Below are positions 6,996 to 14,903 of a DNA stretch of 64,000 nucleotides, in pieces. The number at the start of each line of letters is the position of its first letter. The first letter of the stretch is position 1. The position numbers and the translations under genes were made by a program. This DNA comes from Prolixibacter sp. NT017 (GTDB lineage Bacteria; Bacteroidota; Bacteroidia; Bacteroidales; Prolixibacteraceae): contig NZ_BLAV01000001.1 of assembly GCF_009617875.1 (NCBI RefSeq), positions 2,170,001-2,234,000 on the forward strand, read 5' to 3'. The notes beneath the pieces were generated by a model. It was given only the letters and a program-made list of their open reading frames with translations, ran no database searches and was not told where the DNA came from.

Positions 6996-7015
6996 CGATA
7001 TTAAGTATGTTTTCT

Positions 7016-8314
7016 TCAAACCTGCAAGAACAGTTCCTGAAGTTGTTCCTTCACCATTCTTGGGTCCGGGTCAACCGGGAAAACCAAATCCGGTTTCATA
7101 AACTGAATTTTATTCTCCTTCTGGAATTTCTGAATACCACCACCGGTGATATTCAGCATAATGATCGCATCTTTCTCCAATTTCCCTGCCTCAACGGCCT
7201 GAATGAGTGAGGCTGCCGCTACTGCTGCAGCCGGTTCCAGATCGATACCTTCATTCAGTTCAAATAATGTACTGGCTAAATCAGCTTCTTCATTCGTCAC
7301 AGCCAGTACCTCGCCTCCGGCGTCTTTCATGGCGTCATACAAGCCACCTGAAATTCCGTACGGAGGTTTCCGGTTCGACAACACTTTCGCGTCAATCTCT
7401 TCCACCTGTTTTCGGGCAACAACGTCGTCCATCGGCAGCATTTTCCGCGAACCGGCTTCCCACGCATCTTTTATCGGGGTAAACGGTGCATTCTGCGAAA
7501 CCATCAGCTTCATCTTGTTCGAACCAAAACGTCCGTCTTCGATGAAACGCAGGTTGGCTTCCCATGCTGCAATAGCTCCGGTTCCGCTTCCCACTGCCTG
7601 AAAATAGTAATCCGGTATTTGCCCGATAGTGGTAACGGCTGAAAGAACTGTTGTTCCCATTCCATCACGACGGGCGACATTCTTCGCTCCTCCTTCCGGG
7701 AAGAAAATGTCCATCTCGCAGGCAATGTTCGACAGATGAATCGCATCGAAATAATCGCCTCCCGATTCGGTAGCAATCAGCTTCACACACGGGTCAATCG
7801 GTTCGTTGAACCAAAGCGCCTTCATGTTATCGGAAGGGACACACAATAACAACGGGATTTTATTTTCCGAACAAACACGGGCAAATGCACGGGCTGTATT
7901 TCCGGCGGAAGCCACAACCATGGTCTTGTCTTCGTTGTAATTGGTCCGGGCGCACACCGAATATGCCTCACACTCTTTGAAACTGCCGGTATTCATCACT
8001 GCACCTTTCTCCGGCCAGTAACCGTTGAAGGTGATATAGAGGTTCTCCAATCCGAGCTCACGTGCAAATCCTTCGCTTTTGTACGTTACAGGTGCCCCGG
8101 AACCATCCAGTACCCGGTTAATGGGTAACCAGTCGGCGTATTTGTACAAGCCGGGAAGTTCTTCACGTACACGTAATTGTTTTTGCGCATATATTGCCCT
8201 AATCAGGGATGGAGTTTCGTTCTCAGGACAGCTCAATTCCCAGTTACCATCATTGAACCGGGTGCCGCAACACAACGATTCAAGATAATACTCTGTTTTG
8301 GTAAAGTTGGCCAT
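7016..8314 (-). CDS. cysteate synthase (PLP-dependent)
   Basis: A 432-residue fold-type II PLP enzyme. It matches the cysteate synthase family rather than ordinary threonine synthase: N-terminal double-cysteine knuckle region (SLCCGTRF), GFARELGLENLYI, the diagnostic FNGYWPEKGA at about 97-106, SFKECEA with the PLP lysine at about 113, VASAGNTARAFA at 134-145, PEGGAKNVARRDGMGT and YYFQAVGSGTGAIAAWEA. The reaction is O-phospho-L-serine + sulfite to L-cysteate + phosphate. In methanogens it feeds coenzyme M; in Bacteroidota L-cysteate is the headgroup precursor of capnine-type sulfonolipids, the likely role here. A -7 box (TATTTTTG) lies 22 bp upstream and an intrinsic terminator lies downstream, so it is probably transcribed alone. 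No condensing acyltransferase for cysteate is adjacent. Confidence 0.85.
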   Translation of the reverse strand: MANFTKTEYYLESLCCGTRFNDGNWELSCPENETPSLIRAIYAQKQLRVREELPGLYKYADWLPINRVLDGSGAPVTYKSEGFARELGLENLYITFNGYWPEKGAVMNTGSFKECEAYSVCARTNYNEDKTMVVASAGNTARAFARVCSENKIPLLLCVPSDNMKALWFNEPIDPCVKLIATESGGDYFDAIHLSNIACEMDIFFPEGGAKNVARRDGMGTTVLSAVTTIGQIPDYYFQAVGSGTGAIAAWEANLRFIEDGRFGSNKMKLMVSQNAPFTPIKDAWEAGSRKMLPMDDVVARKQVEEIDAKVLSNRKPPYGISGGLYDAMKDAGGEVLAVTNEEADLASTLFELNEGIDLEPAAAVAAASLIQAVEAGKLEKDAIIMLNITGGGIQKFQKENKIQFMKPDLVFPVDPDPRMVKEQLQELFLQV

Positions 8315-8335
8315 AGGAATATCTCATTTATGGGG

Positions 8336-8343
8336 CAAAAATA
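8336..8343 (-). promoter_or_regulatory. predicted -7 box for cysteate synthase
   Basis: TATTTTTG on the minus strand matches TAnnTTTG exactly and lies 22 bp before the start codon. No convincing -33 TTTG was found at the usual distance. Confidence 0.45.
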
Positions 8344-8496
8344 AGTTTTTTTTCCAAAGGGAGTCGCCTTTTCCGGTCGGCGTTTACAATCCGGAATGCT
8401 TCCAGCCAAATTGCCAGCCCATTATATATTCTTTTTCCACTCTTTTTGCTACGCAACATACAAACGATTACCAAACGGTCAGAAAACGCTTTATAC

Positions 8497-9714
8497 CTAT
8501 TGGGCCGGTCTGGTTTCACCTGCCTTTCTTAACGAGAAGCGGGAAAGCAACGGGCCAACAATCTCGTGAATAATGGTTGCGCCCATAATCGTCCCCAACA
8601 GTGCTTTCGCGAAAGGTTCGAATTCGGGTGTGGCATGAACGGCCAATGCCAATCCAATCACAATCCCTCCTTGCGGGATCAGACCTCCGATAGTGAAACG
8701 GCGCACATTTGCCGACCGGTGTGTGAGGCGTGATGCCACGTATACGCCGGCAAATTTCCCAACACCCCGGCTGACCACAAACAATAAAATAAGAGATAAA
8801 ACGCCGGATACGACGGAAAACTCCAGATACATTCCGCTAACGGTGAAAAAGAAAAGAAAGATGAGCTCTTCGGTGTATCGTTGCATTACTTTCTTGATAA
8901 TATGCCGGTGCGGATTGAAATTGGCAATCATCAGCCCCAATGCCATGGCCGAAAGCAACCCGTCGATTTCCAACGTACGGGCAGTTCCAAAACAAAATGC
9001 CAGGCCACCAATAATGAGAATAATGTAGGCCCCTTCGGAGACAATCTTTAGTCTATACGCCAGGAAATTGAAGATCCAACCAAATACAACGCCCACTCCT
9101 ACACTGAAAATAATTTCTTTCAACGATGTCAGCAACCCGGTTCCTAAGTTGGCCGAAGTGTCGCCCAGCATGGAAGAAGTCATATTAATGGCTACCGAAT
9201 AGATGATGATACAAATGGCATCATCCAATGCCGCAACGCCCATGATGGTATCAGTCACTTTTCCCCGGGCTTTGTATTCATGCATTACAGCCAACGTAGC
9301 GGTAGGATCGGTGGGGGCGGCCAGTGAAGCAACCAGCACACTAAACGACAACAAATACGCCGCACCCATATCAAAACCGGTGAGATAGAGGAAAAGATAC
9401 AGCACCGTCCCAACCAACAAAAAAGCCATTATCGATTCGGCGAAAGCGATGGAAATAATCGAACGTCCCAATTGTTGCAATTTGGGCATGGTCAATGAGG
9501 TTCCCACTTCCATCGTAATGAAAGCGAGACAGAGATCGGTTATCGGCCGTACATGCAGCGGGAAAACATCAGGTACAATGAAAAATATTCTTGGATTCAA
9601 TACAATTCCGGCAACAATATAGCCGGTTACCCTTGGCAGGCCAATCCGGTGAAACACCTGACCGAAAACATAACCACTTAATAAAATGATTCCGGTAATC
9701 AGAAGGGTATCCAT
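8497..9714 (-). CDS. cation:proton antiporter (CPA family)
   Basis: A 405-residue integral membrane protein with about 12 hydrophobic segments. The first (LLITGIILLSGYVFG) is followed by the family hallmark HRIGLPRVTGYIVAGIVLNP. Helix 4-5 carries AAPTDPTATLAV, and the core ion site is visible as GVAALDDAICIIIYS, with the adjacent Asp pair typical of electrogenic antiporters. Later motifs are GLLSAMALGLMIANF and GGLIPQGGIVIGLALA. It exchanges Na+ or K+ for H+ across the inner membrane. There is no TrkA-N/C domain, so it is the short form. It lies alone, upstream of and on the same strand as the cysteate synthase gene but 182 bp away. The ion specificity cannot be read from sequence. Confidence 0.85.
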   Translation of the reverse strand: MDTLLITGIILLSGYVFGQVFHRIGLPRVTGYIVAGIVLNPRIFFIVPDVFPLHVRPITDLCLAFITMEVGTSLTMPKLQQLGRSIISIAFAESIMAFLLVGTVLYLFLYLTGFDMGAAYLLSFSVLVASLAAPTDPTATLAVMHEYKARGKVTDTIMGVAALDDAICIIIYSVAINMTSSMLGDTSANLGTGLLTSLKEIIFSVGVGVVFGWIFNFLAYRLKIVSEGAYIILIIGGLAFCFGTARTLEIDGLLSAMALGLMIANFNPHRHIIKKVMQRYTEELIFLFFFTVSGMYLEFSVVSGVLSLILLFVVSRGVGKFAGVYVASRLTHRSANVRRFTIGGLIPQGGIVIGLALAVHATPEFEPFAKALLGTIMGATIIHEIVGPLLSRFSLRKAGETRPAQ

Positions 9715-9887
9715 AGATTCAGATTTCGTTCGGCTACCATCAAAATTAAGATGATTATAGCGATTTGAAAACTTATACGCAGGAAAACCGGTGACTAAAA
9801 TTTGACATAAGTCATTTTTATTTTACTCAAAAATATGGAACTTAATCGTTACGCATATCTCAAACTAGTTGCTTTAAGACAGTATAC

Positions 9888-9919
9888 TTTTTGAACCGAC
9901 TGAAATCTGCGTATTTTCC
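9888..9919 (+). promoter_or_regulatory. possible promoter of the outer membrane protein gene at 10013
   Basis: TTTTTG at 9888-9893 is followed after 18 bp by TATTTTCC at 9912-9919, a partial match to the -33/-7 consensus. It leaves a leader of about 90 nt. The rest of the 298-bp spacer (9715-10012) shows nothing recognisable. Confidence 0.3.
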
Positions 9920-10012
9920 GCAAAAACCGAGTCAAGATCAGTGCATCATCGAATGACAATTTTTTACTCATTCATCAATAAAACTAACCCATAACCCGTA
10001 AAACTATGACCC

Positions 10013-11212
10013 ATGAAAACTATCGTCTTTCTTTTGCTTACCACAATTTCAATAAGCAGTTTCAGCCAAACAAAATTCGAAAAAGGATATCTCATTAATC
10101 TCAATGAACAAAGGATTAATTGTTACATTAAAGACAATGATTGGAAGAATAACCCTACAGAAGTGAAGTATAGAGTCGGTGAGAATGATGAAACGAAAAT
10201 CGCAGACTTAAAGAATACCAAAGCTTTTGGAATTGATAATAAGGTAGCCTATATAAGAGCTGTCGTCGATATCGATTACTCCTCCGGCGATGTTTCGACA
10301 TTATCCGGAAAACGGGAACCTGAATTAAAGACCGATACCGTATTCTTAAAAATCCTGGTTAAGGGAGAAGCATCGCTCTACTACTATGAAAACAGTAGTC
10401 TTATCCGTTATTTTTACAGCACGTCAAGCAAGCCGATAGAGCAATTAATCTACAAGGAATATATCAACGGTGACAAAGGAATTTTCAGGAACAGAGATTT
10501 TACGGCACAGCTATGGAAGAATGTCAGGTGTCCTGAAACTTCTATTAATATCATTAAAACCATCCAATATAAGGCAAAAGACCTGATCGACTATTTCCGT
10601 AATTACAATGAGTGTGTAAACAAGTCTTATACCGATTATACGCTATCGGAAAAGAAAAAACTTTTCTCCCTGACGATTACACCTGGCATTGAGATGGCAA
10701 CCATGTCAATTGACAGCCGCGAGACGAACCTGATTGATGTGAACTTTGGAAGCAAATTCAACTACCGGATTGGACTGGAATTGAATATGCTCCTCCCATT
10801 TAGTCATAATAAGTGGAGTATTTTCATGGAACCGACCTATCAACATTATTCAGGTCACGAAGTAATTGAAAGAACCTACTACCTGCCGAGAGATGTAGAT
10901 GCTGAATACAAATCGCTGGAAATACCGATGGGTTTAAAATACAGCTTCCAACTAAACAAAAAGTCGTTTCTTTTCCTCCGGGGAGGTATGGTTGTCGATA
11001 TTCCGTTCAATTCCACCATTACGTATACCAATCAGGACCGCCTCTACAAAATCCTTTCGGGAAATAGTTTTACCGTAGGCTTAGGTGCGCAATACAAACG
11101 ACTGAGTTCTGAATTTCGGTATTATGGGAACCGCGATATTTTAAGTAGCTCTATGTCCTGGGATACCAAATACAGCAAACTGTCTTTTATTCTTGGGTAC
11201 CGGATTCTTTGA
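10013..11212 (+). CDS. outer membrane beta-barrel protein (PorT-like class)
   Basis: A 399-residue protein with a signal peptide (MKTIVFLLLTTISISSFS, cleavage near SQT). Residues ~20-200 form a soluble N-terminal domain with repeated Y-I-K/Y-R strands (KGYLINLNEQRINCYIKD). From ~215 onwards, alternating amphipathic strands end in an aromatic-rich C-terminus (KLSFILGYRIL), typical of a small outer membrane barrel (EMATMSIDSRE, NYRIGLELNMLLPF, WSIFMEPTYQHY, KSLEIPMGLKYSFQL, FTVGLGAQYKRLSSEF). In Bacteroidota, proteins with this N-terminal domain and barrel are common but uncharacterised. It is preceded by a leader of about 90 nt and stands alone. Transport or adhesion roles are possible; none is shown. 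Confidence 0.75.
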   Translation: MKTIVFLLLTTISISSFSQTKFEKGYLINLNEQRINCYIKDNDWKNNPTEVKYRVGENDETKIADLKNTKAFGIDNKVAYIRAVVDIDYSSGDVSTLSGKREPELKTDTVFLKILVKGEASLYYYENSSLIRYFYSTSSKPIEQLIYKEYINGDKGIFRNRDFTAQLWKNVRCPETSINIIKTIQYKAKDLIDYFRNYNECVNKSYTDYTLSEKKKLFSLTITPGIEMATMSIDSRETNLIDVNFGSKFNYRIGLELNMLLPFSHNKWSIFMEPTYQHYSGHEVIERTYYLPRDVDAEYKSLEIPMGLKYSFQLNKKSFLFLRGGMVVDIPFNSTITYTNQDRLYKILSGNSFTVGLGAQYKRLSSEFRYYGNRDILSSSMSWDTKYSKLSFILGYRIL

Positions 11213-11313
11213 GAGGTTTTATTTCGGATAAAAAAATCCACTATACCTGACAAATCCCCTGTTATGCTGGTTTTGTATTTTGTAACTTCCTTGCAAACAA
11301 AAAGAGCATTATC

Positions 11314-11859
11314 ATGAGAATTGATCACATTGCTTATCGCGTTCGCGACCGCTTTGAGACAGCACGATTCTTTACGGAAGGATTCGGTTACACAATCGAT
11401 CCGGAATTACCGGACGGTTTCGAAATTAAGTTTGACGATGGCTCGACTGCCAAGTGCCTGGTGCTGCTGCCACCCGAAAAATTGAAAAGTGGCATCCCCT
11501 GGGATATTCCCGGAGGTGATGGGTTGGAATACCATATGGCACCCGAAATCTTCATTTCCGACGGCCAAAACCATTCGGTGGTTGAAGAGTGGGTAGCCTC
11601 GAAGAATGGTGGAATTGGCGGCGTTCACCACATCGCCTACCAGGTGGAATCGGTGGAAGCTAAGATGAAAGAGTTCAAGGAGAAGGGGCTGATGGAATTT
11701 ACAACCGATGAGCCCATCCGCTGCGAAGGCCTGACACAGGTTTTCACCAAACCCACGCCCTTTACCGGCATCATTTATGAATTCATCGAACGGGAAAAAC
11801 ACGGCTTCTGCCAGGACAGTGTTAAATTCCTGATGGAAAGTACCCGCGATTTGAAATAA
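11314..11859 (+). CDS. VOC-superfamily (glyoxalase/4-hydroxyphenylpyruvate dioxygenase-like) protein
   Basis: A 181-residue protein made of two beta-alpha-beta-beta-beta modules. The first starts MRIDHIAYRVRDRFETARFF with His5; the second starts GGVHHIAYQVESVEAKM and ends with the metal-ligand-like Glu in GIIYEFIER. This His...His...Glu arrangement is that of metal-dependent VOC enzymes related to methylmalonyl-CoA epimerase and HPPD. The spacing DHIAYRV...EKGLM...CEGLTQVF resembles the HPPD-like half protein. No partner gene indicates a pathway. A bidirectional terminator follows. Enzyme class is secure; the substrate is unknown. Confidence 0.8.
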   Translation: MRIDHIAYRVRDRFETARFFTEGFGYTIDPELPDGFEIKFDDGSTAKCLVLLPPEKLKSGIPWDIPGGDGLEYHMAPEIFISDGQNHSVVEEWVASKNGGIGGVHHIAYQVESVEAKMKEFKEKGLMEFTTDEPIRCEGLTQVFTKPTPFTGIIYEFIEREKHGFCQDSVKFLMESTRDLK

Positions 11860-11888
11860 GTTTTCCTTCCGGGAAACCAGAAAATAAG

Positions 11889-11916
11889 AAAGGGGCCTCA
11901 ACAGCCCCTTTTCTTT
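11889..11916. terminator. bidirectional intrinsic terminator
   Basis: AAAGGGGC, a 7-nt loop, GCCCCTTTTCTTTT between the convergent VOC gene and DUF1080 gene. Poly-A on the left and poly-T on the right allow it to work in both directions. Confidence 0.8.
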
Positions 11917-12518
11917 TATGGTAGTTCTTTTAATTCGATATTTTTCCAACGCACTTTGATTCCGCCACCGGCGTGAATCTGCAACGCAATGGAACCGTTG
12001 GCTTTCCCGATTTTTTCATCTGTCAGTTTCACCATTTTCTTTCCGTTGAGCCAGGTTTCCACTGTTGGGCCAACCACGCGCAAACGCAACGTGTTCCACT
12101 CTCCCATTTTCAGAATATCTTCCTTTTCATCCGGAATTTTCTCCAGCCATCCACGTCCGTAGGATTCGTATATTCCACCTGTATCGTGTCCCGGAGGAGC
12201 AACTTCGCACTGCCAGCCGGTTATCTTGGTTCCTTCAATGGTCGACCGGAAAAAAACGCCGCTGTTGCCGTTGCTCTCCTGCAAAAACTGAAGCGTCAAA
12301 TCGAAATTCTTGTAATGCTTATCGGTGGCCAGGTAACCGTATTCCTTATCGGGACCGCTTTCGCAAACCAGCTCGCCGTTATCGACATACCATTTTTCGG
12401 TTCCGTAAACCGTCCATCCGGTCAGGTCTTTCCCGTTGAAAAGAGAAATGCTTTTGGAAGGCAGCATAAATCCGCTGAACAGCGCTACCGCTGCCAGTAG
12501 TATTCCTATTTTTTTCAT
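11916..12518 (-). CDS. DUF1080 / 3-keto-disaccharide hydrolase-family protein
   Basis: A 200-residue secreted protein: a signal peptide (MKKIGILLAAVALFSGFML) and then a single concanavalin-like DUF1080 domain. Hallmarks: SLFNGKDLTGWTVYG, WYVDNGELVCESG, YKNFDLTLQFLQESNGNSG, VFFRSTIEG, the Gly/Tyr-rich GGIYESYGRGW, then WNTLRLRVVGPTVETWLNG and GSIALQIHAGGGIKVRWKNI. Members hydrolyse 3-keto-glycosides made by Gfo/Idh-type dehydrogenases, although many are untested. It follows a second DUF1080 gene with a 24-bp gap, so the two are probably co-transcribed. It has no lipobox, unlike its neighbour. Family call is firm; the actual substrate is inference. Confidence 0.85.
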   Translation of the reverse strand: MKKIGILLAAVALFSGFMLPSKSISLFNGKDLTGWTVYGTEKWYVDNGELVCESGPDKEYGYLATDKHYKNFDLTLQFLQESNGNSGVFFRSTIEGTKITGWQCEVAPPGHDTGGIYESYGRGWLEKIPDEKEDILKMGEWNTLRLRVVGPTVETWLNGKKMVKLTDEKIGKANGSIALQIHAGGGIKVRWKNIELKELP

Positions 12519-12542
12519 CTTACGTTTAGTTTGATTAGCAGA

Positions 12543-13367
12543 TTAAAGTTCGCGGATTTTAATATTCCGGAACCAGATGTAACTACCGTGATCCTGCAAA
12601 GAAATATGGCCGACTTTCGCCATTCCGTAATCCGGATAATCTTTCCATTTCCCTTCGTTCTTGCGTTTGTTCCAATCATCGGTCCAACGCTCAAACTCGA
12701 CTACCTTCTCACCATTCAGCCACTGCTCCACATGATTGCCGTTCACGATAATACGGGCCGTATTGAAAGCAGGACCCCCAACCATCTGCAGTTTCTTTTT
12801 CGATTTATCAGCCGTGTACATTCCGTAATTAGCGCCGGTCAGCTGCCACTCTTCCACTTTTTCCGGGAAACCGACATCATCGAGCAGTTGGTATTCGGGA
12901 CCGGTATAATACACGGCGCCATACTTTGGATCGTCAATCACACCATACAAAATACCGCTATTGCCACCGTGAGAAATTCGCCATTCAAGCTTGAGTTCGA
13001 AGTTTTCGTATTGCTTATCGGTAATGATGTCACCACCAATATCGCCGCCTTTCCCAAGCGACATCAGGCTACCATCACGAACCACCCATCCCTGGGAAAT
13101 ATCGTTGCCGGCAAAACCTTTCCATCCATTCAACGTCTTTCCGTCGAAGAGCAATTGCCAACCATCGGCTTTCTCCTGAGCGGTCAGTGTATTCAAGGCT
13201 TCGGTTTCGTGTTTCGAAAGGCAATCAGACGCACATCCGGCTTGACCGGCACAGGTAGTTTCCTCAACCTCGACGTTTTCGGTCTTTGTTTGCTTCTTTT
13301 GAGTTGACTGGCATCCGGCGAAGATCAGGCCGATACCAAAGGCGATCAGAACAAGTGATTTTTTCAT
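12543..13367 (-). CDS. DUF1080 / 3-keto-disaccharide hydrolase-family lipoprotein
   Basis: A 274-residue lipoprotein. The start at 13367 gives MKKSLVLIAFGIGLIFAGC with a lipobox ending LIFAGC; an ATG ten codons upstream would bury the signal peptide. A Cys-rich linker (ETTCAGQAGCASDCLSK) precedes the DUF1080 domain: WQLLFDGKTLNGWKGF, WVVRDGSLMS, YENFELKLEWRISHGGNSG, YQLLDDVGFPEK, ARIIVNGNHVEQWLNGEKV and HISLQDHGSYIWFRNIKI. It is upstream of, and co-directional with, the shorter paralogue. The extra cysteines in the linker are unusual and could form disulfides or bind metal. Anchoring in the outer membrane is expected. Confidence 0.87.
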   Translation of the reverse strand: MKKSLVLIAFGIGLIFAGCQSTQKKQTKTENVEVEETTCAGQAGCASDCLSKHETEALNTLTAQEKADGWQLLFDGKTLNGWKGFAGNDISQGWVVRDGSLMSLGKGGDIGGDIITDKQYENFELKLEWRISHGGNSGILYGVIDDPKYGAVYYTGPEYQLLDDVGFPEKVEEWQLTGANYGMYTADKSKKKLQMVGGPAFNTARIIVNGNHVEQWLNGEKVVEFERWTDDWNKRKNEGKWKDYPDYGMAKVGHISLQDHGSYIWFRNIKIREL

Positions 13368-13511
13368 AGAAATAAAAGGTTTGATTAGTTTGTGCATTCG
13401 CTGTGTACTAAAACGGGGGAAAGAAAGAGTCTGTCCAATCCTTCACCCCGCCAGCTGTTCGAAAGCTACTAATTTTTTACCAGCTGAAAAATACTTTTCA
13501 AAAGCCCTTTC

Positions 13512-14762
13512 TTACTGATCCATAAAAAGATCTTCTTTGATTCTCCGGATACGCTTCAAAGCATAATCGACATTGGGATTGTCGGAATCGCCCATGCGTT
13601 TGAGGTATGCCTGGTAATATCCTAACGCAATGGTTTTGTTGTTATTGAACTCCTCATACGTGGTAGCCATGTCGAACAATACCAGTGTGCGCGTTGAGTC
13701 GTATTCGAGTGCCTTCTTATAACCATCAATAGCATCCTGAAAACGCCGGTCGCGGTCGTACACATCGGCCAAATGATGATAAAAATCCGACAGGTAGCCG
13801 GGCGTGGCCAGTTTGATGGCTGTTTCCAGGAAATGGGCGCTCTGTTTGTATTCGGCTTTTCTCTTTAGGCATAACCCGATGTAAAAGGCCACCATGTCGT
13901 CGGTTTTCACTTTCTGGTAACACCTTTGAAGAAGCTCTAAAGACTGATCTTCTTTTCGCTCGAAAAACAGGCTAATGCCATAATACTTTTTCACGATATA
14001 GGAAGAATCAGCGGGCAATACATACTGGTAGTAGTCTACCGCTTTTTCGTAATTCTTTGCCAAAAAATTCAGCTCTCCTGCTTTCTTCTTCAAAAGAAGA
14101 TTATCCGGGAAATGTTCCAGCGCATTCTCAATGTAATCAATGGCAGGCCCATAAAACTTATGCTGTTGCAGAATATTGACTAAATTCAACAAGGAAGCCA
14201 GATCATCGGGATTTTTCTCAATAACCCACTTATAGTTGTCAACGGCATCCGTAATCCGGTCAGTCCGGTAACAGCTTAATGCATACAGCCGGCGAAAAAG
14301 AAAGTTTGTCGAATCGCGGGTCGCTAAATCTTTGAATATGTATAATGCATCCAAATCACGATCGAGTTGCAGGTAGAGTTTTCCTAAATCCACCTGAGCT
14401 TCGCTGTTGTCAGGATCGGTCGTGAGCATTTTTGTGTAAACGGTAACCGCTGCCGGAAGATTTCCGAGCATACTATAGGCTTCGGCCTGCAACGATAAAG
14501 ATTGAACAGTTTCCGGTCCCTTCTTCAAAACGTCTAAAACGTCGCTATATCGCTTTTCTTTCTGGTAGGCTTGCGCCAACAAAAGCAATGACTCCGGAGC
14601 CAACTTTCCCGCCTCAAGCTTTGGCTGTAAGCGGTTAATCACCTGTTCTGTTTTTCCCTGATAAAGGAGATAAGCCAGGTCGTCATTTTGTCCTGTAGCC
14701 GGTAGGTAAAAAGCAAGGAGAAAAATAAGACACAAAGCTGCTTGTTTCAGTTTCTCATTCAT
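13512..14762 (-). CDS. secreted tetratricopeptide-repeat protein
   Basis: A 416-residue protein starting at 14762 (MNEKLKQ), which places the signal peptide (ALCLIFLLAFYLPATG) at the N-terminus. The rest is about ten TPR units in series, for example LLLAQAYQKEKRYSDVL, LGKLYLQLDRDLDALYIF, SCYRTDRITDAVDNYKWV, KKAGELNFLAKNYEKAV, YKQSAHFLETAIKLA and RRFQDAIDGYKKALEYD. It is a periplasmic or membrane-associated scaffold; the binding partner is unknown. It follows the BlaR1-TonB gene on the same strand but a terminator hairpin separates the two. It is not closely linked to the DUF1080 pair (145 bp gap). Confidence 0.82.
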   Translation of the reverse strand: MNEKLKQAALCLIFLLAFYLPATGQNDDLAYLLYQGKTEQVINRLQPKLEAGKLAPESLLLLAQAYQKEKRYSDVLDVLKKGPETVQSLSLQAEAYSMLGNLPAAVTVYTKMLTTDPDNSEAQVDLGKLYLQLDRDLDALYIFKDLATRDSTNFLFRRLYALSCYRTDRITDAVDNYKWVIEKNPDDLASLLNLVNILQQHKFYGPAIDYIENALEHFPDNLLLKKKAGELNFLAKNYEKAVDYYQYVLPADSSYIVKKYYGISLFFERKEDQSLELLQRCYQKVKTDDMVAFYIGLCLKRKAEYKQSAHFLETAIKLATPGYLSDFYHHLADVYDRDRRFQDAIDGYKKALEYDSTRTLVLFDMATTYEEFNNNKTIALGYYQAYLKRMGDSDNPNVDYALKRIRRIKEDLFMDQ

Positions 14763-14782
14763 ATCGGGGGATTTAAAGAAAA

Positions 14783-14820
14783 AAGAGATGCCGTTGATCA
14801 ACTAATCGCTCCGGCATCTC
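14783..14820 (-). terminator. intrinsic terminator after the blaR1-like gene
   Basis: On the minus strand GAGATGCCG (14820-14812) pairs with CGGCATCTC (14793-14785) and is followed by TTTTTTCTTT. It lies 84 bp after the stop codon of the gene at 14904 and just upstream of the TPR gene. Confidence 0.75.
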
Positions 14821-14903
14821 CTCTTATCTTATTCAACTGTTTTTCAACGCAAGTGAAATTGCGATACCACCACCCTAAATTCGGGTATGGGATGCCCGGC
14901 TAT

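Noticed and set aside
7016..8314. Threonine synthase
   Set aside because: The enzyme has the cysteate synthase-specific N-terminal cysteine region and FNGYWPEKGA motif and lacks the long N-terminal domain of ThrC.
13398..13511. Half of the terminator-like GAAAGAGTCTGTCCAA at 13419, shared with the terminator at 44593
   Set aside because: The second arm is missing, so no terminator can form; it may be a relic or coincidence.
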